37,690 nucleotides of DNA, taken from positions 1 to 37,690 of the IMG/VR virus record IMGVR_UViG_3300036846_001606. One strand, written 5' to 3'. The notes under the pieces are model-generated. The model was not told where the DNA came from, did not search any database, and saw only the letters and a program-made list of their open reading frames with translations. Shown here piece by piece: positions 1-6,848 of this stretch. Each line of letters opens with the position of its first letter. Position 1 is the first letter of the stretch. The translations under genes were made by a program, and so were the position numbers. Source of the stretch: a virus.

Positions 1-498
1 ATGCGAACAATGCGAGTCCTTCCTCTCCTCGGGGCGCTGGCCGCCGGCATCGCAGCCCTGCTCGGGACGGCGAGCTGCGCGCAGGATGCGGCCGCCCAGG
101 CCTTCCTGCAGAGCGTCTACGCGACCTATCAGACGTCCGACAAGGCGATCGACATCGGCTCGCAGCAGAAGGCGGCGCGCTGGTTCGTATCGTCCGTGGC
201 GCAGCTGATCGGCCGCGACGTCGCCATATCGAAAAAGCGCAACGAGGTCGGCAAGCTCGACTTCGATCCGTTCATCGGCGGCCAGGACTGGTCGCCGACC
301 AGGATCGAGATCAAGGTGGCGGCCGGCGCCGCGCCCGACCGCGCGACCGGCACCGCCCGCTTCACGCCGCCGGGCGAGAAGATGGAGAGCGTCGTGACAC
401 TCGACCTCGCCAAGACGCCGGCCGGCTGGCGCATCGCGGACGTCCATTGGCAGGGCGAGGCCGATTCGCTCGTCGCGATCCTGAGCAAGAAGGACTGA
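1..498 (+). CDS. Exported DUF3828-like protein
   Basis: A 165-residue protein with an N-terminal signal peptide: basic start, then a hydrophobic stretch of about residues 6-25 ending near a cysteine at about 26. The residue pattern before that Cys (TAS-C) is a poor lipobox, so a periplasmic form is as likely as a lipoprotein. The mature part contains the arrangement LDFDPFIGGQDW (residues 86-97), typical of the DUF3828 family, and a closing strand with WRIADVHW. The family has no established biochemical role. A second ATG at base 10 would shorten the signal peptide by three residues. It faces away from the minus-strand phage genes, so it may be host flank or an accessory gene at the element's left end. 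The family call is from memory of the motif. Confidence 0.75.
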   Translation: MRTMRVLPLLGALAAGIAALLGTASCAQDAAAQAFLQSVYATYQTSDKAIDIGSQQKAARWFVSSVAQLIGRDVAISKKRNEVGKLDFDPFIGGQDWSPTRIEIKVAAGAAPDRATGTARFTPPGEKMESVVTLDLAKTPAGWRIADVHWQGEADSLVAILSKKD

Positions 499-595
499 CG
501 TGCCCGGTCGGCGGGAACGCTACGCAGGCAAGCGGGAGCCAGCGTGGCCGGCATCATCAGCTATACGTCGACTGACCGCGACTGGCCCGCCGGAC

Positions 596-949
596 TCATC
601 GCACGGCTCTGCGCAGCGTGCGCCGCGCATCCCTGATGCAGGCGCAGCCGTAGCACTCGGCGACGCGCTTCGGATCGCACCACGGCTGCTTGCGCGCGAT
701 GGCCGCCGCCCGGCGCATGAGCTCGGGCGAGCGGCGCCGCCGGCTGCCGCGTTGCGGGGCGCGCCGCGGCGCCCAGCCGTTGCGCCAGGTCGCCGGCAGC
801 GGCTGCGGCCGGGGCTCGGGCTCGGTCACGATCCGGCAATAGAGCCCCACACATTTCGTGCGGGCGTAGACGTGCACCCGCGCCTCGGCCGACACGGAAG
901 CCAATAGGAGAGCAAGCGCGGCCGTGGCCGCGCAGAGCATGCGTCGCAT
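596..949 (-). CDS. Small exported basic Cys-rich protein
   Basis: A 117-residue product with a clear signal peptide (MRRMLCAATAALALLLAS, cleavage expected near AEA-RV). The mature part is arginine-rich and has six cysteines, four of them in the C-terminal third (WCDPKRVAECYGCAC), so it may be disulphide-bonded in the periplasm. I do not recognise a family. It is the last minus-strand gene of the left block, 26 bases after the 35-residue membrane protein, and probably belongs to the same transcript as the spanin-type genes upstream. A second ATG three codons in (base 940) is an alternative start. Confidence 0.6.
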   Translation of the reverse strand: MRRMLCAATAALALLLASVSAEARVHVYARTKCVGLYCRIVTEPEPRPQPLPATWRNGWAPRRAPQRGSRRRRSPELMRRAAAIARKQPWCDPKRVAECYGCACIRDARRTLRRAVR

Positions 950-975
950 GGATCACCCGTCGGGTTGTGGAAGGT

Positions 976-1083
976 TCAAAAGGCGGCGCAGATGGCCGCC
1001 CAGACGAAGAGAAGGACGAGGCCTGCCGCCCCGTAGATCAGGCAGGCATTCAGCGCGGGATCGTCGATCACGCTGCGCCTCAC
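976..1083 (-). CDS. 35-residue single-TM microprotein
   Basis: Its GTG start overlaps the TGA stop of the upstream 104-residue gene as GTGA, so translation is probably coupled. The product starts with a short charged segment (RRSVIDDP) and then has one hydrophobic helix of about residues 13-34 containing LIYGAAGLVLLFVWAAICAA. It ends with the helix and has no C-terminal tail. It is unrecognised. The position after the lipoprotein and coiled-coil proteins of the lysis block suggests an envelope role, for example as a holin-like or antiholin-like partner, but that is inference. Confidence 0.55.
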   Translation of the reverse strand: MRRSVIDDPALNACLIYGAAGLVLLFVWAAICAAF

Positions 1084-1394
1084 TTGGCGGCCCGCGGGCT
1101 TGGCTGCAGGTTCGCGGCGAGCGGAAAGACGAACCCCTCGCCGTGGCGCAGCTCCTCGTAGCGCTGCTCGAGGATGTCGAGCCGCTTCGACTGCACCGCG
1201 ACCTCGGTCACGAGCTTCGACAGCTCCTTGATCTCGTCCTTGAGCATGGCGATCTCCGCCGCCTGCTGGCGCATCGCCTCGCGCACCACCTGGCTGTTCT
1301 TGCCGAGGCGGAAGGCGACGAGCCCGCCGCCGCCGAGCATGCTCACGATCTCGATCAGCTTGAACGCGGTATCGATGGAGACGGAATCGCTCAT
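1080..1394 (-). CDS. TM plus coiled-coil phage protein (104 aa)
   Basis: The start chosen is the ATG that overlaps the stop of the upstream lipoprotein gene as ATGA. Residues 10-29 form a glycine-rich hydrophobic segment (LIEIVSMLGGGGLVAFRLG). Residues 32-85 are heptad-like and highly charged (EAMRQQAAEIAMLKDEIKEL), as expected for a coiled coil. The C-terminus is Pro/Ala/Arg-rich. Single-TM, coiled-coil proteins of this size are common in phage lysis blocks as holins or inner-membrane spanin components. No family is assigned. It sits in an overlapping chain of lipoprotein, this gene and the 35-residue membrane protein. Confidence 0.7.
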   Translation of the reverse strand: MSDSVSIDTAFKLIEIVSMLGGGGLVAFRLGKNSQVVREAMRQQAAEIAMLKDEIKELSKLVTEVAVQSKRLDILEQRYEELRHGEGFVFPLAANLQPSPRAAK

Positions 1395-1594
1395 TGCCAG
1401 CACCCGATCTTCTCGCCGGTGCGGTTGTGCACGCGCACCTGGCGCACGGTCTCGGCCGTGTCGTGCTTCGACGAATAGGTGATCGCCCGCCAGGCGGCGC
1501 ACTGCGCCCCGGCGGTTGTGGCGGTCGTACCGGTCGTTGCGCATCCGGCGAGGGTGGAGGATGCGAGCAGGAGCGCGAGCATGGCCACTCTCAT
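1391..1594 (-). CDS. o-spanin-like lipoprotein (copy 1)
   Basis: A 67-residue lipoprotein: MRVAMLALLLASSTLAGC is a canonical lipoprotein signal with lipobox LAGC at residues 15-18. The mature peptide is about 50 residues, starts Cys-Ala-Thr-Thr-Gly and carries two further cysteines. Small lipoproteins next to or embedded in an Rz-like gene are the outer-membrane spanin subunits that help fuse inner and outer membranes at lysis. Here the embedding frame (1508-1751) is a decayed Rz-like reading frame, so this looks like the surviving half of an old spanin pair. The stop overlaps the next start as ATGA. The DNA around the lipobox is nearly identical to 3001-3060, the second spanin locus. Confidence 0.7.
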   Translation of the reverse strand: MRVAMLALLLASSTLAGCATTGTTATTAGAQCAAWRAITYSSKHDTAETVRQVRVHNRTGEKIGCWQ

Positions 1595-1751
1595 CCGCCT
1601 CCGGGTGATCGGGCGCAGATGGAGACGCGGGACCGGGCGCAACGGGCGCGATCTCGCGCCCGGCCTGCGCCGGCGCTCGGGCGGCGCGTTCGACGGCAGC
1701 CGCGTCGGCGGCCGCCCACTTGGCTGTCGCATGGGCGAACTCCTCATAAAT
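1508..1751 (-). pseudogene. Decayed i-spanin (Rz-like) remnant
   Basis: In the frame offset from the lipoprotein, codons read IYEEFAHATAKWAAADAA, followed by an Ala/Arg/Glu-rich stretch, GREIAPVAP and finally ILHPRRMRNDRYDR. The intact inner spanin at 2999-3418 has YIEGIRHEKARWDAAEAT, EREIAEVPTA and ILHPRRMRNDRYDR at equivalent positions. Only the part after the TM segment survives. Upstream, a weak match (CLIFLITARK) lies in another frame and is separated by a stop, so the membrane anchor is lost or frameshifted. This is a partial duplicate of the working gene, left on the far side of the methyltransferase insert. Confidence 0.6.
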
Positions 1752-1883
1752 CGCGTTTGCGTGCAGTGATGAGGAAGATCAGACACACAGGGCCCCGACC
1801 GCTCCGGGGCGGGCGCCAGCAACATCAATCAGAGGAAGGCGCGCGACAGATCAGCTTTTCGCGGCGAAGCCGAGCAGGCCAAA

Positions 1884-1978
1884 GCGTGATGACTTTTCTT
1901 CGAATCGTCGTCACGCTTCAGCTCATTGTTTGAGCATGATCTTTTCCGAAACCGGTATCCACTTTTCGGGACCACGCT
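1884..1978. repeat. Dispersed intergenic palindromic repeat
   Basis: Bases 1884-1918 form an imperfect inverted repeat (arms AGCGTGATGAC and GTCGTCACGCT). Bases 1932-1978 form a segment with core TTTTCCGAAACCGGT followed by CCACTTTTCGGGA. A related core, TTTCTACGGAAAACCGGT followed by CCACTTTTCC, lies at 8272-8305 beside the acyltransferase. This resembles a short intergenic sequence dispersed in Rhizobiales genomes. Apart from this repeat and the spanin remnant, I see no gene in the 1595-2123 gap. Confidence 0.5.
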
Positions 1979-2123
1979 GTAGTGCGCGCGGTTGCCCGAT
2001 CGACGGTGCTCGGACGCCTCGCGGCCGGAGCTACAACGTCGGGGACTTGTCAGCAGCAGTCTTCAGGGGCGCACAGGTGCGGCGGTCATGCCGAGAATGC
2101 TCGCGCACGTGCGGGTCGAGGCG

Positions 2124-2858
2124 TCAAAAACGGTGATACCAGCTCCAGGGCCGATCGTCCTCGGCCTGCTTCTTCAGCGCGACCATCGACCACTTTTCCC
2201 GATATGAATCGCTCCCATAGCGGGCCAGAAGATAAGCGAGCCTCGGGAAAATACGGCCGAGTGCCTTTGCGATCTTCACGTTTGTCAGGAAGTTTGGCTT
2301 TGAGACGTATGGGATACCGCCCCATCGCCGATAACACGGATAATTCTGAATGTAGTCGAGCACGCGGGCGATGGCCTGCATGTCCGTGTCATCGAGCACG
2401 AGATACCCCCCGACCCGCAAAAGCCGCGTCGCATAGAAGCAGTCGAGGAGCACATGATCGAACGTGTGGAACCCGTCGAGGAAGACGAGATCGAACGTGC
2501 CGCTCTGCTCCGCGGCCAGTCGAGGAAGCACGAATTCGGACCCCTCCTCGAAAAGCTCGAATCGCGTGAGGCCCTCTCGTTTCAGATTGGCGACGCCCGT
2601 CGAGCGCCACTCGGTCGACTGGAGCGGATCGATGATGACGTGCCAGGCATTCGGACGATCGCGCAGCGCCGCGCAGATCTGCAGCGAAGCGAGTCCGTAG
2701 GCGCAGCCGGTCTCGAGTGTTCGGGCGATCGAGGCATCGCCTCGGATCAGGTTGCGGAGAAACGCCCCCTCCGCGGGAGAGATGCAGGCGTGAAGCGGGA
2801 GAATCTCGCCGGTCGGCGACAGGACCTCATTACGCTGATAGATGACGTCGGCTAGCAT
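2124..2858 (-). CDS. Class I SAM-dependent methyltransferase
   Basis: A 244-residue protein with a Rossmann methyltransferase layout of the Methyltransf_24 type. Motif I is LETGCAYGLASLQI (about 48-61), there is an acidic strand end at IIDPLQ (75-80), and the post-motif strand is FDLVFLDGFHTFDH (122-135) followed by LRVGGYLVLDD (147-157). These proteins methylate small molecules or sugars; the acceptor cannot be read here. The first in-frame ATG that fits the fold is used; upstream codons are Arg/Pro-rich and not protein-like. It is not a typical lysis gene, yet it lies between two copies of the spanin locus, so it is probably acquired cargo. Together with the FkbM and acyltransferase genes it may alter the host surface. 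Confidence 0.8.
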   Translation of the reverse strand: MLADVIYQRNEVLSPTGEILPLHACISPAEGAFLRNLIRGDASIARTLETGCAYGLASLQICAALRDRPNAWHVIIDPLQSTEWRSTGVANLKREGLTRFELFEEGSEFVLPRLAAEQSGTFDLVFLDGFHTFDHVLLDCFYATRLLRVGGYLVLDDTDMQAIARVLDYIQNYPCYRRWGGIPYVSKPNFLTNVKIAKALGRIFPRLAYLLARYGSDSYREKWSMVALKKQAEDDRPWSWYHRF

Positions 2859-3060
2859 GCGGTCCGATGCCCCGCTCCACACCCCAAGACCCCCGCGAAC
2901 GTTCCAGACGGGCGCCGGATGCGAGTGCGGCCGTGTCCAACATGCTATTCGGCTTCGATAGCCATCGCAATGTCGTGCACCGGGCGGCGCACCGCGCCTC
3001 ATCGGTTGTCGCGGTCGTACCGGTCGTTGCGCATCCGGCGAGGATGGAGGATGCGGGCAA
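2830..3060 (-). pseudogene. o-spanin-like lipobox region (copy 2)
   Basis: Embedded in the 3' end of the inner-spanin gene, this frame reads ASSILAGCATTGTTATT, almost the same as copy 1 (ASSTLAGCATTGTTATT). No ATG or GTG gives it a proper signal peptide. Upstream codons are Pro/Arg-rich, and a TTG at 3058-3060 would leave only about six residues before the lipobox. Downstream of the conserved block the sequence departs from copy 1 and runs on past the methyltransferase start. I read it as a broken outer spanin whose 3' part was replaced when the methyltransferase segment joined. Confidence 0.4.
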
Positions 3061-3418
3061 GCCCGCGGCCTCCGGCGCCCTCGGCGGCCTCCGGCCGGGG
3101 GCCGGAAGCAGGCGCGGGAGCGGTCGGAACCTCGGCGATCTCCCGCTCGGCGTCGGCACGCGCCTGCGCGGCGCGCTTCTCGGCGGTGGCCTCGGCGGCG
3201 TCCCACCTCGCCTTCTCATGGCGGATTCCCTCGATGTAGAGCTTGGGGGCGAGGAAGAGGAAGATGACGCACACGGTCGCGACCGCGGCCGCGATGTGGC
3301 GGGCGCCGGGGAGCGGCAGCCAGAGGAAGACCGCGACCGCACCGATCAGCACGATTCCGGCGAGGCCGAACTGGGCGAAGGCCGACGCCCACAGCGCGGA
3401 GAGGACGAGATGGATCAT
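2999..3418 (-). CDS. i-spanin (Rz-like) lysis protein
   Basis: A 139-residue protein with two N-terminal hydrophobic segments (about 12-35 and 42-59), then a charged Ala/Glu/Arg helix (residues 62-95, GIRHEKARWDAAEAT) and a Pro/Ala-rich tail. The layout fits an inner-membrane spanin, the periplasm-spanning partner of a small lipoprotein, though most have only one TM segment. It follows the holin and lysozyme genes. Its ATG overlaps the stop of a repeat-encoded mini-ORF as ATGA, and AGGAG lies nine bases upstream inside that repeat. A lipoprotein frame overlaps its 3' end, as in other nested spanins, but is damaged. Confidence 0.7.
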   Translation of the reverse strand: MIHLVLSALWASAFAQFGLAGIVLIGAVAVFLWLPLPGARHIAAAVATVCVIFLFLAPKLYIEGIRHEKARWDAAEATAEKRAAQARADAEREIAEVPTAPAPASGPRPEAAEGAGGRGLARILHPRRMRNDRYDRDNR

Positions 3419-3522
3419 CCGTCTACGCTCCTATCGGAGCTACGACGCGACAAGTCGCGCCGGCTTGTCCGCCGCCACCTTCGCGAAGGTGGAAGCGAAC
3501 GGAGTGAGCGAAGGCAGATCAT
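3415..3522 (-). repeat. Coupling repeat R1 with 35-codon ORF (copy A)
   Basis: A REP-like element holding an open frame of 35 codons that ends RRDLSRRSSDRSVDG. Its ATG (3520-3522) overlaps the stop of the preceding R1 copy as ATGA. Its own TGA (3415-3417) overlaps the i-spanin ATG as ATGA. AGGAG sits nine bases before that ATG. The DNA contains short inverted repeats (CTCCTATCGGAG, GCGACAAGTCGC). It is unclear whether the peptide matters or only the act of translation. Confidence 0.7.
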
Positions 3523-3599
3523 CCGTCTACGCTCCTATCGGAGCTGCGACGCGACAAGTCGCGCCGGAGCCGAATGCAAATGAGGCGAAGGCGGATCAT
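3519..3599 (-). repeat. Coupling repeat R1 with 26-codon ORF (copy B)
   Basis: A second R1 unit in direct orientation. Its ATG (3597-3599) overlaps the lysozyme stop as ATGA, and its TGA (3519-3521) overlaps the ATG of copy A. The last 15 codons encode the same peptide end, RRDLSRRSSDRSVDG, while the first part is shorter and different. The lysozyme, copy B, copy A and inner spanin genes thus form one unbroken chain of ATGA overlaps. Confidence 0.7.
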
Positions 3600-4438
3600 G
3601 CCGCGGCCTCCCTGGTCCTGGCGCCGCGCCAGGCCGCGTAGAGCGTCAGCACCACGCTGATGACGGCGATGCCGAGCAGCAGGTACTTGACGATGTGGAT
3701 GGTGTCGGCGAACGGGCCGAGCTGGCTCGCCGCTCCCTCCAGACTTTGGCCGAGCTGATCGGTCACACCGGCGCCGATCACGGTGCCGGTGGTGGTGGCG
3801 GCGCCCGCCTCGGTCGAGAGCGGCGGCCGGGCGGTGTCCTCGGCCTTGGCGCGCGCGCTCGCCGCGGACTTGAGATCGTCCGACAGGCCGCCGCGCGTGG
3901 TCGCCTCGACGCCGGCGCGCGCCATCGCCTTGGCGGCCTTCTCGACATGATCGACCCGCGCGAGCCAGCCGCGGCCGTAGCGCGGGAACTGGGCGAGCGC
4001 GCGATAAAACGCCCGGCGCCGCTCGCAGAAGGCATGGATGGCGCCCTCGGGGTCGGCTTCGCCGAGCTCCTTGACCCTGGCGAGCGTGACGTCGCCCATG
4101 TTGCCGTCGGCGCGAAGCCCGAGCGCGCGCTGCAGCGTGCGCGCGGCCTGCGCCGGGCCGGCATTCACGCAGGCGTCGAAGAACGCATAGTCCATGCCGG
4201 CCGGCAGGCGGTCGCACCACGGCATCCAATAGCGGTCGTGGTAGATCTCGGTGTATTCGGCCGGCGTGATCTTCCACACGTCCTGTTTCGGCAGGCCATG
4301 GCGCATGCGAAAGCCGTCGTATTCGCGCTGGATGATGCCGTGCGCGGTGCGGCCGCCGTGGTCGTGCGGATCGTCGTCGAGCCCGCCCTCGTCGACCAGC
4401 ACCAGGCGCAGCGCATGGGGGAAGGTTTCGGCGACCAT
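3596..4438 (-). CDS. GH108-type endolysin with C-terminal TM anchor
   Basis: A 280-residue phage lysozyme. The N-terminus has the family 108 signature: catalytic Glu17 in VDEGG, followed by DDDPHDHGGRTAHGI (21-35). The GH108 fold extends to about residue 90, with CVNAGPAQAARTLQRA (90-105) opening the peptidoglycan-binding_3 region to about 170. Residues 180-245 are a low-complexity linker, and 250-272 are a TM helix (VKYLLLGIAVISVVLTLYAA). It would cleave host peptidoglycan at lysis. The C-terminal membrane anchor is unusual for a soluble endolysin and may time its release. The start shares one base with the holin stop. An N-terminal duplicate lies at 5538-5582. Confidence 0.9.
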   Translation of the reverse strand: MVAETFPHALRLVLVDEGGLDDDPHDHGGRTAHGIIQREYDGFRMRHGLPKQDVWKITPAEYTEIYHDRYWMPWCDRLPAGMDYAFFDACVNAGPAQAARTLQRALGLRADGNMGDVTLARVKELGEADPEGAIHAFCERRRAFYRALAQFPRYGRGWLARVDHVEKAAKAMARAGVEATTRGGLSDDLKSAASARAKAEDTARPPLSTEAGAATTTGTVIGAGVTDQLGQSLEGAASQLGPFADTIHIVKYLLLGIAVISVVLTLYAAWRGARTREAAA

Positions 4439-4701
4439 CAGGCGAGCCCTCCGACCTTGGCCTCGAGGGCTGCGATGTCGCTCTCGATCCCGGCGAGCTC
4501 GGAATGGACGACGTCCTTGATCCGGCCGTCGATATCGCCCACGGCGGCTGAGACTTTGTGCTTGAAGGCGCTCTCCGCGTCCGTGGCGTGCTGCTCGAGC
4601 GGGGATTGTATCCAGGCCCAGCCGTGCCTGGCGGCGAGGCGCAGGAGGATCAGGGAGAGAACGCCGGCGGCGCCGAGGCTCATCAAAAGGGCTGCTTCCA
4701 T
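4438..4701 (-). CDS. Putative holin (single TM, coiled-coil tail)
   Basis: An 87-residue protein. Residues 3-24 are hydrophobic (AALLMSLGAAGVLSLILLRLA), followed by an amphipathic, charged tail with heptad spacing (DIDGRIKDVVHSELAGIESD) to the C-terminus. Small membrane proteins immediately before an endolysin are usually holins, which open the inner membrane; no sequence family is recognised. The stop overlaps the lysozyme start by one base. The upstream neighbour is the divergent FkbM methyltransferase, whose start lies 36 bases away, so the two promoters must share that short gap unless this gene is read through from further upstream. Confidence 0.6.
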   Translation of the reverse strand: MEAALLMSLGAAGVLSLILLRLAARHGWAWIQSPLEQHATDAESAFKHKVSAAVGDIDGRIKDVVHSELAGIESDIAALEAKVGGLA

Positions 4702-4737
4702 CGACTGTATCCTTTCGCTACGTTGGCTGGCGTGATC

Positions 4738-5616
4738 ATGAGGCGTGAACCGTTTCTTCGTCGTGGCGCTCGTCTGATGCGGCGCCTTGGCGCGCGCTCG
4801 GGCGCGCGGGCGTGCTATTTGCTCGCGTCTGCGACCGTCGGCCCGGGCAGTCCCAAACCGCTGCGTATCCGGGAAACCACTGAACCAATCTGGCTCCGGA
4901 ACGGGACCTCCGATTTCGAGGTCATGGAGGAAATCTTCGTCCACCGCGAATACGACTTCACGGGATGGCCATCACATCACGCGATGGTCGAACGTGCGTA
5001 CGCCGACGCCATCAGCGCCGGCAAAGTGCCGGTCATCCTCGATTGCGGCGCCAACATCGGACTCGCAAGCATCTGGTTCGCACTCAGGTATCCACGTGCG
5101 AGGATCTATGCGATCGAACCGGAGCCGGATAATTTCGCGATGCTTCGCCGCAACGTTGGCGGCTACGCCAACGTCGTGCCGGTCCATGCGGCGATCTCCG
5201 ATCAGGTGACACGGGTGTCGCTCCGCAACCCGCAAGACCAACCTTGGGCCTGCCAAACGGAGGAGGACGAGACGGGGGGCATAGAAACCGTCACAATCCC
5301 GGATCTGTTCGCACGTTTTCCCGATTCCGAGCCACTCATCGTCAAAGTGGACATCGAGGGCCACGAAACGACTCTCTTTCGCTCAAACACGGACTGGGCA
5401 GACGACACCCCGCTCGTCGTATTCGAAATGCATGATTGGCTATTCGCATGGCGCGGGACGGGCGACGCGATTCTGCGCTGCCTTACTCAGCGATCGCGCG
5501 ACTATTTGATACGAGGCGAGCACCTCTTCGCTTTCGCTCATCCCACCAGGCGGAGCGCGCGGGGGAAGGTCTCGGTCACCAATGATGGGTTCCATGGCAG
5601 GTCTTACTCGTGTTAG
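4738..5616 (+). CDS. FkbM family methyltransferase
   Basis: A 292-residue class I methyltransferase. Motif I is VILDCGANIGLASIWFA (99-115), the next strand is IYAIEPEPDNF (123-133), and the FkbM hallmark IVKVDIEGHE lies at 201-210. FkbM enzymes O-methylate sugars or polyketides, and bacterial members often modify surface polysaccharide. ATG 4738 is used; ATG 4783 is a possible later start. The gene is on the plus strand, against the flow of the phage operon. Its last about 30 codons run over a decayed copy of the lysozyme 5' end (5538-5582), so the natural C-terminus may have been replaced at the junction. This is probably cargo that alters host surface glycans. Confidence 0.85.
   Translation: MRREPFLRRGARLMRRLGARSGARACYLLASATVGPGSPKPLRIRETTEPIWLRNGTSDFEVMEEIFVHREYDFTGWPSHHAMVERAYADAISAGKVPVILDCGANIGLASIWFALRYPRARIYAIEPEPDNFAMLRRNVGGYANVVPVHAAISDQVTRVSLRNPQDQPWACQTEEDETGGIETVTIPDLFARFPDSEPLIVKVDIEGHETTLFRSNTDWADDTPLVVFEMHDWLFAWRGTGDAILRCLTQRSRDYLIRGEHLFAFAHPTRRSARGKVSVTNDGFHGRSYSC
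5538..5582 (-). pseudogene. Lysozyme 5'-end fragment
   Basis: Read on the minus strand, codons from 5579 give VTETFPRALRLV and then a stop. The intact lysozyme begins MVAETFPHALRLVLVDEGG. The match covers only the first 12 or so codons and the would-be ATG is now TTG. The fragment overlaps the 3' end of the FkbM gene on the other strand. It marks where an older lysozyme gene was cut, with the FkbM, holin and complete lysozyme segment now lying beyond the break. Confidence 0.6.
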
Positions 5617-5626
5617 GGTCGGAGGT

Positions 5627-5881
5627 ATGCAGAACAAGCCGGACATCATCCCCGTCGCGCAGTGGCTCGAAATGCGTGGCGGCGCCGTCAATCATCAGGA
5701 CGGTCGCGGAAAGTTTGTTCGAAACGGCGAGTGGGTCACCGACGCGCCGTTCGATGACGTGTTCGGCGATGTTCCTGCCGATGTGACCCACATCGCGTGG
5801 CTCAATCGGTGGAAGAACTGGAACCCTCAGCCGCCTTCATTGAGCGGCCTGCAGTTCGACCTCAGATCACCCGCAGAATGA
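5627..5881 (+). CDS. Unknown 84-residue acidic protein
   Basis: A plus-strand ORF starting 10 bases after the FkbM stop, with GGAGG five bases ahead of the ATG (TCGGAGGT). The product is acidic and rich in Trp, Asp and Pro (NGEWVTDAPFDDVFGDVP) and has no TM segment or signal. The spacing suggests co-expression with FkbM. Its 3' end overlaps the 3' end of the convergent fibre gene by 20 bases. I do not recognise the family. Confidence 0.55.
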   Translation: MQNKPDIIPVAQWLEMRGGAVNHQDGRGKFVRNGEWVTDAPFDDVFGDVPADVTHIAWLNRWKNWNPQPPSLSGLQFDLRSPAE

Positions 5882-6848
5882 ATGGCAACACCATCGACGG
5901 CGGCAAGATGGGCAGCGCCGTTCCACTGCCGCCAAGTGGCGTGCTAGCGGTGATTCCGGTGGTGCTGGTCTGCGTGGTCACCGGATGACTGTTTGAATCG
6001 GCAACCGTGGTTCCGAAAATTCCGGAGCCGGCGATGCCGCCGTTTACAGTATGCGAGTGTCCAGGGTCGGCGATGTTCGTCGTCAGGGTAACATTCGGCA
6101 GATTCGCTTGCGCGATCGTCTTGTTCTGCGTACCCCCGTTCCCGCCCAACACCGTGCCGTCATAGTTGCCGCCCGCCACCGTGATCCTGCTCGCCGCCGC
6201 CCCGCCCATGTTGTCCAGTCCGAAGATCGCCCGCCCTCTCAAATCCGGTAGGTTGAACGTGGTCGAGCCGTCACCGACGCCGAAGGTGGTGGAGATCAGG
6301 GAGAACAGCACTGAATAGGTCGTGCGCGAGATCGCCTGCCCTGATGGAAGCGCGAAATTACTGTTCGGCGCGCTCGATCCGACATAGGGCAGGATCGCTC
6401 CCACCGGGATCACATACGGCAGCGGCATGAAGCCCCGGAGGTAGAACGCCGCGTCGCTGTTGTTGTAGACCGCAATGTACGGCGTGCCCTGGATCAGCAT
6501 GCCCGACTGCAACTCGACCCCGGGCGACGTGCGCAGCGGCCTGGCACCGAGGCCGTCCACGTTGACCGCCACAGTGGCGCCGCAGCTCGTGTGCGGCACG
6601 AACGCGATCATCGCGCCGTTGAGGTGCGCGAGCGTGTCGAAACCCTGGTTCGAGGTCACCGTATAGGCGGTCGAGGTACCGCCGGTGATGATCGTGCCGG
6701 AGACGTCGTCGCGCCATTCCGCGGCGCGCGCCATCATGGCGCGCGCCGAATCGTTCACCGACGAGGGACTCTGCCCCTCGGCCCAGTTGATCGTGCTGTC
6801 GGCCGTCGCGTTCGACGCGGCCGTCTTCGACCAGCTCCAGAATGCCAT
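5862..6848 (-). CDS. Phage tail fibre with collar domain
   Basis: A 328-residue fibre. Residues 1-48 are a conserved virion-attachment-type N-terminus (MAFWSWSKTAASNATADS). The middle (50-140) is beta-rich. Residues 148-213 are a phage tail collar domain (VGAILPYVGSS, then FGVGDGSTTFNLPDLRGRA). The Gly/Ser/Thr-rich C-terminus includes DPGHSHTVNGG and ends LPFILRVI, both common in short tail fibres. It is the likely receptor-binding protein. The start is fixed by the duplicate at 8312-8476, which keeps the same first codons. It lies on the minus strand, convergent with the plus-strand 84-residue ORF and divergent from the acyltransferase. Confidence 0.88.
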   Translation of the reverse strand: MAFWSWSKTAASNATADSTINWAEGQSPSSVNDSARAMMARAAEWRDDVSGTIITGGTSTAYTVTSNQGFDTLAHLNGAMIAFVPHTSCGATVAVNVDGLGARPLRTSPGVELQSGMLIQGTPYIAVYNNSDAAFYLRGFMPLPYVIPVGAILPYVGSSAPNSNFALPSGQAISRTTYSVLFSLISTTFGVGDGSTTFNLPDLRGRAIFGLDNMGGAAASRITVAGGNYDGTVLGGNGGTQNKTIAQANLPNVTLTTNIADPGHSHTVNGGIAGSGIFGTTVADSNSHPVTTQTSTTGITASTPLGGSGTALPILPPSMVLPFILRVI

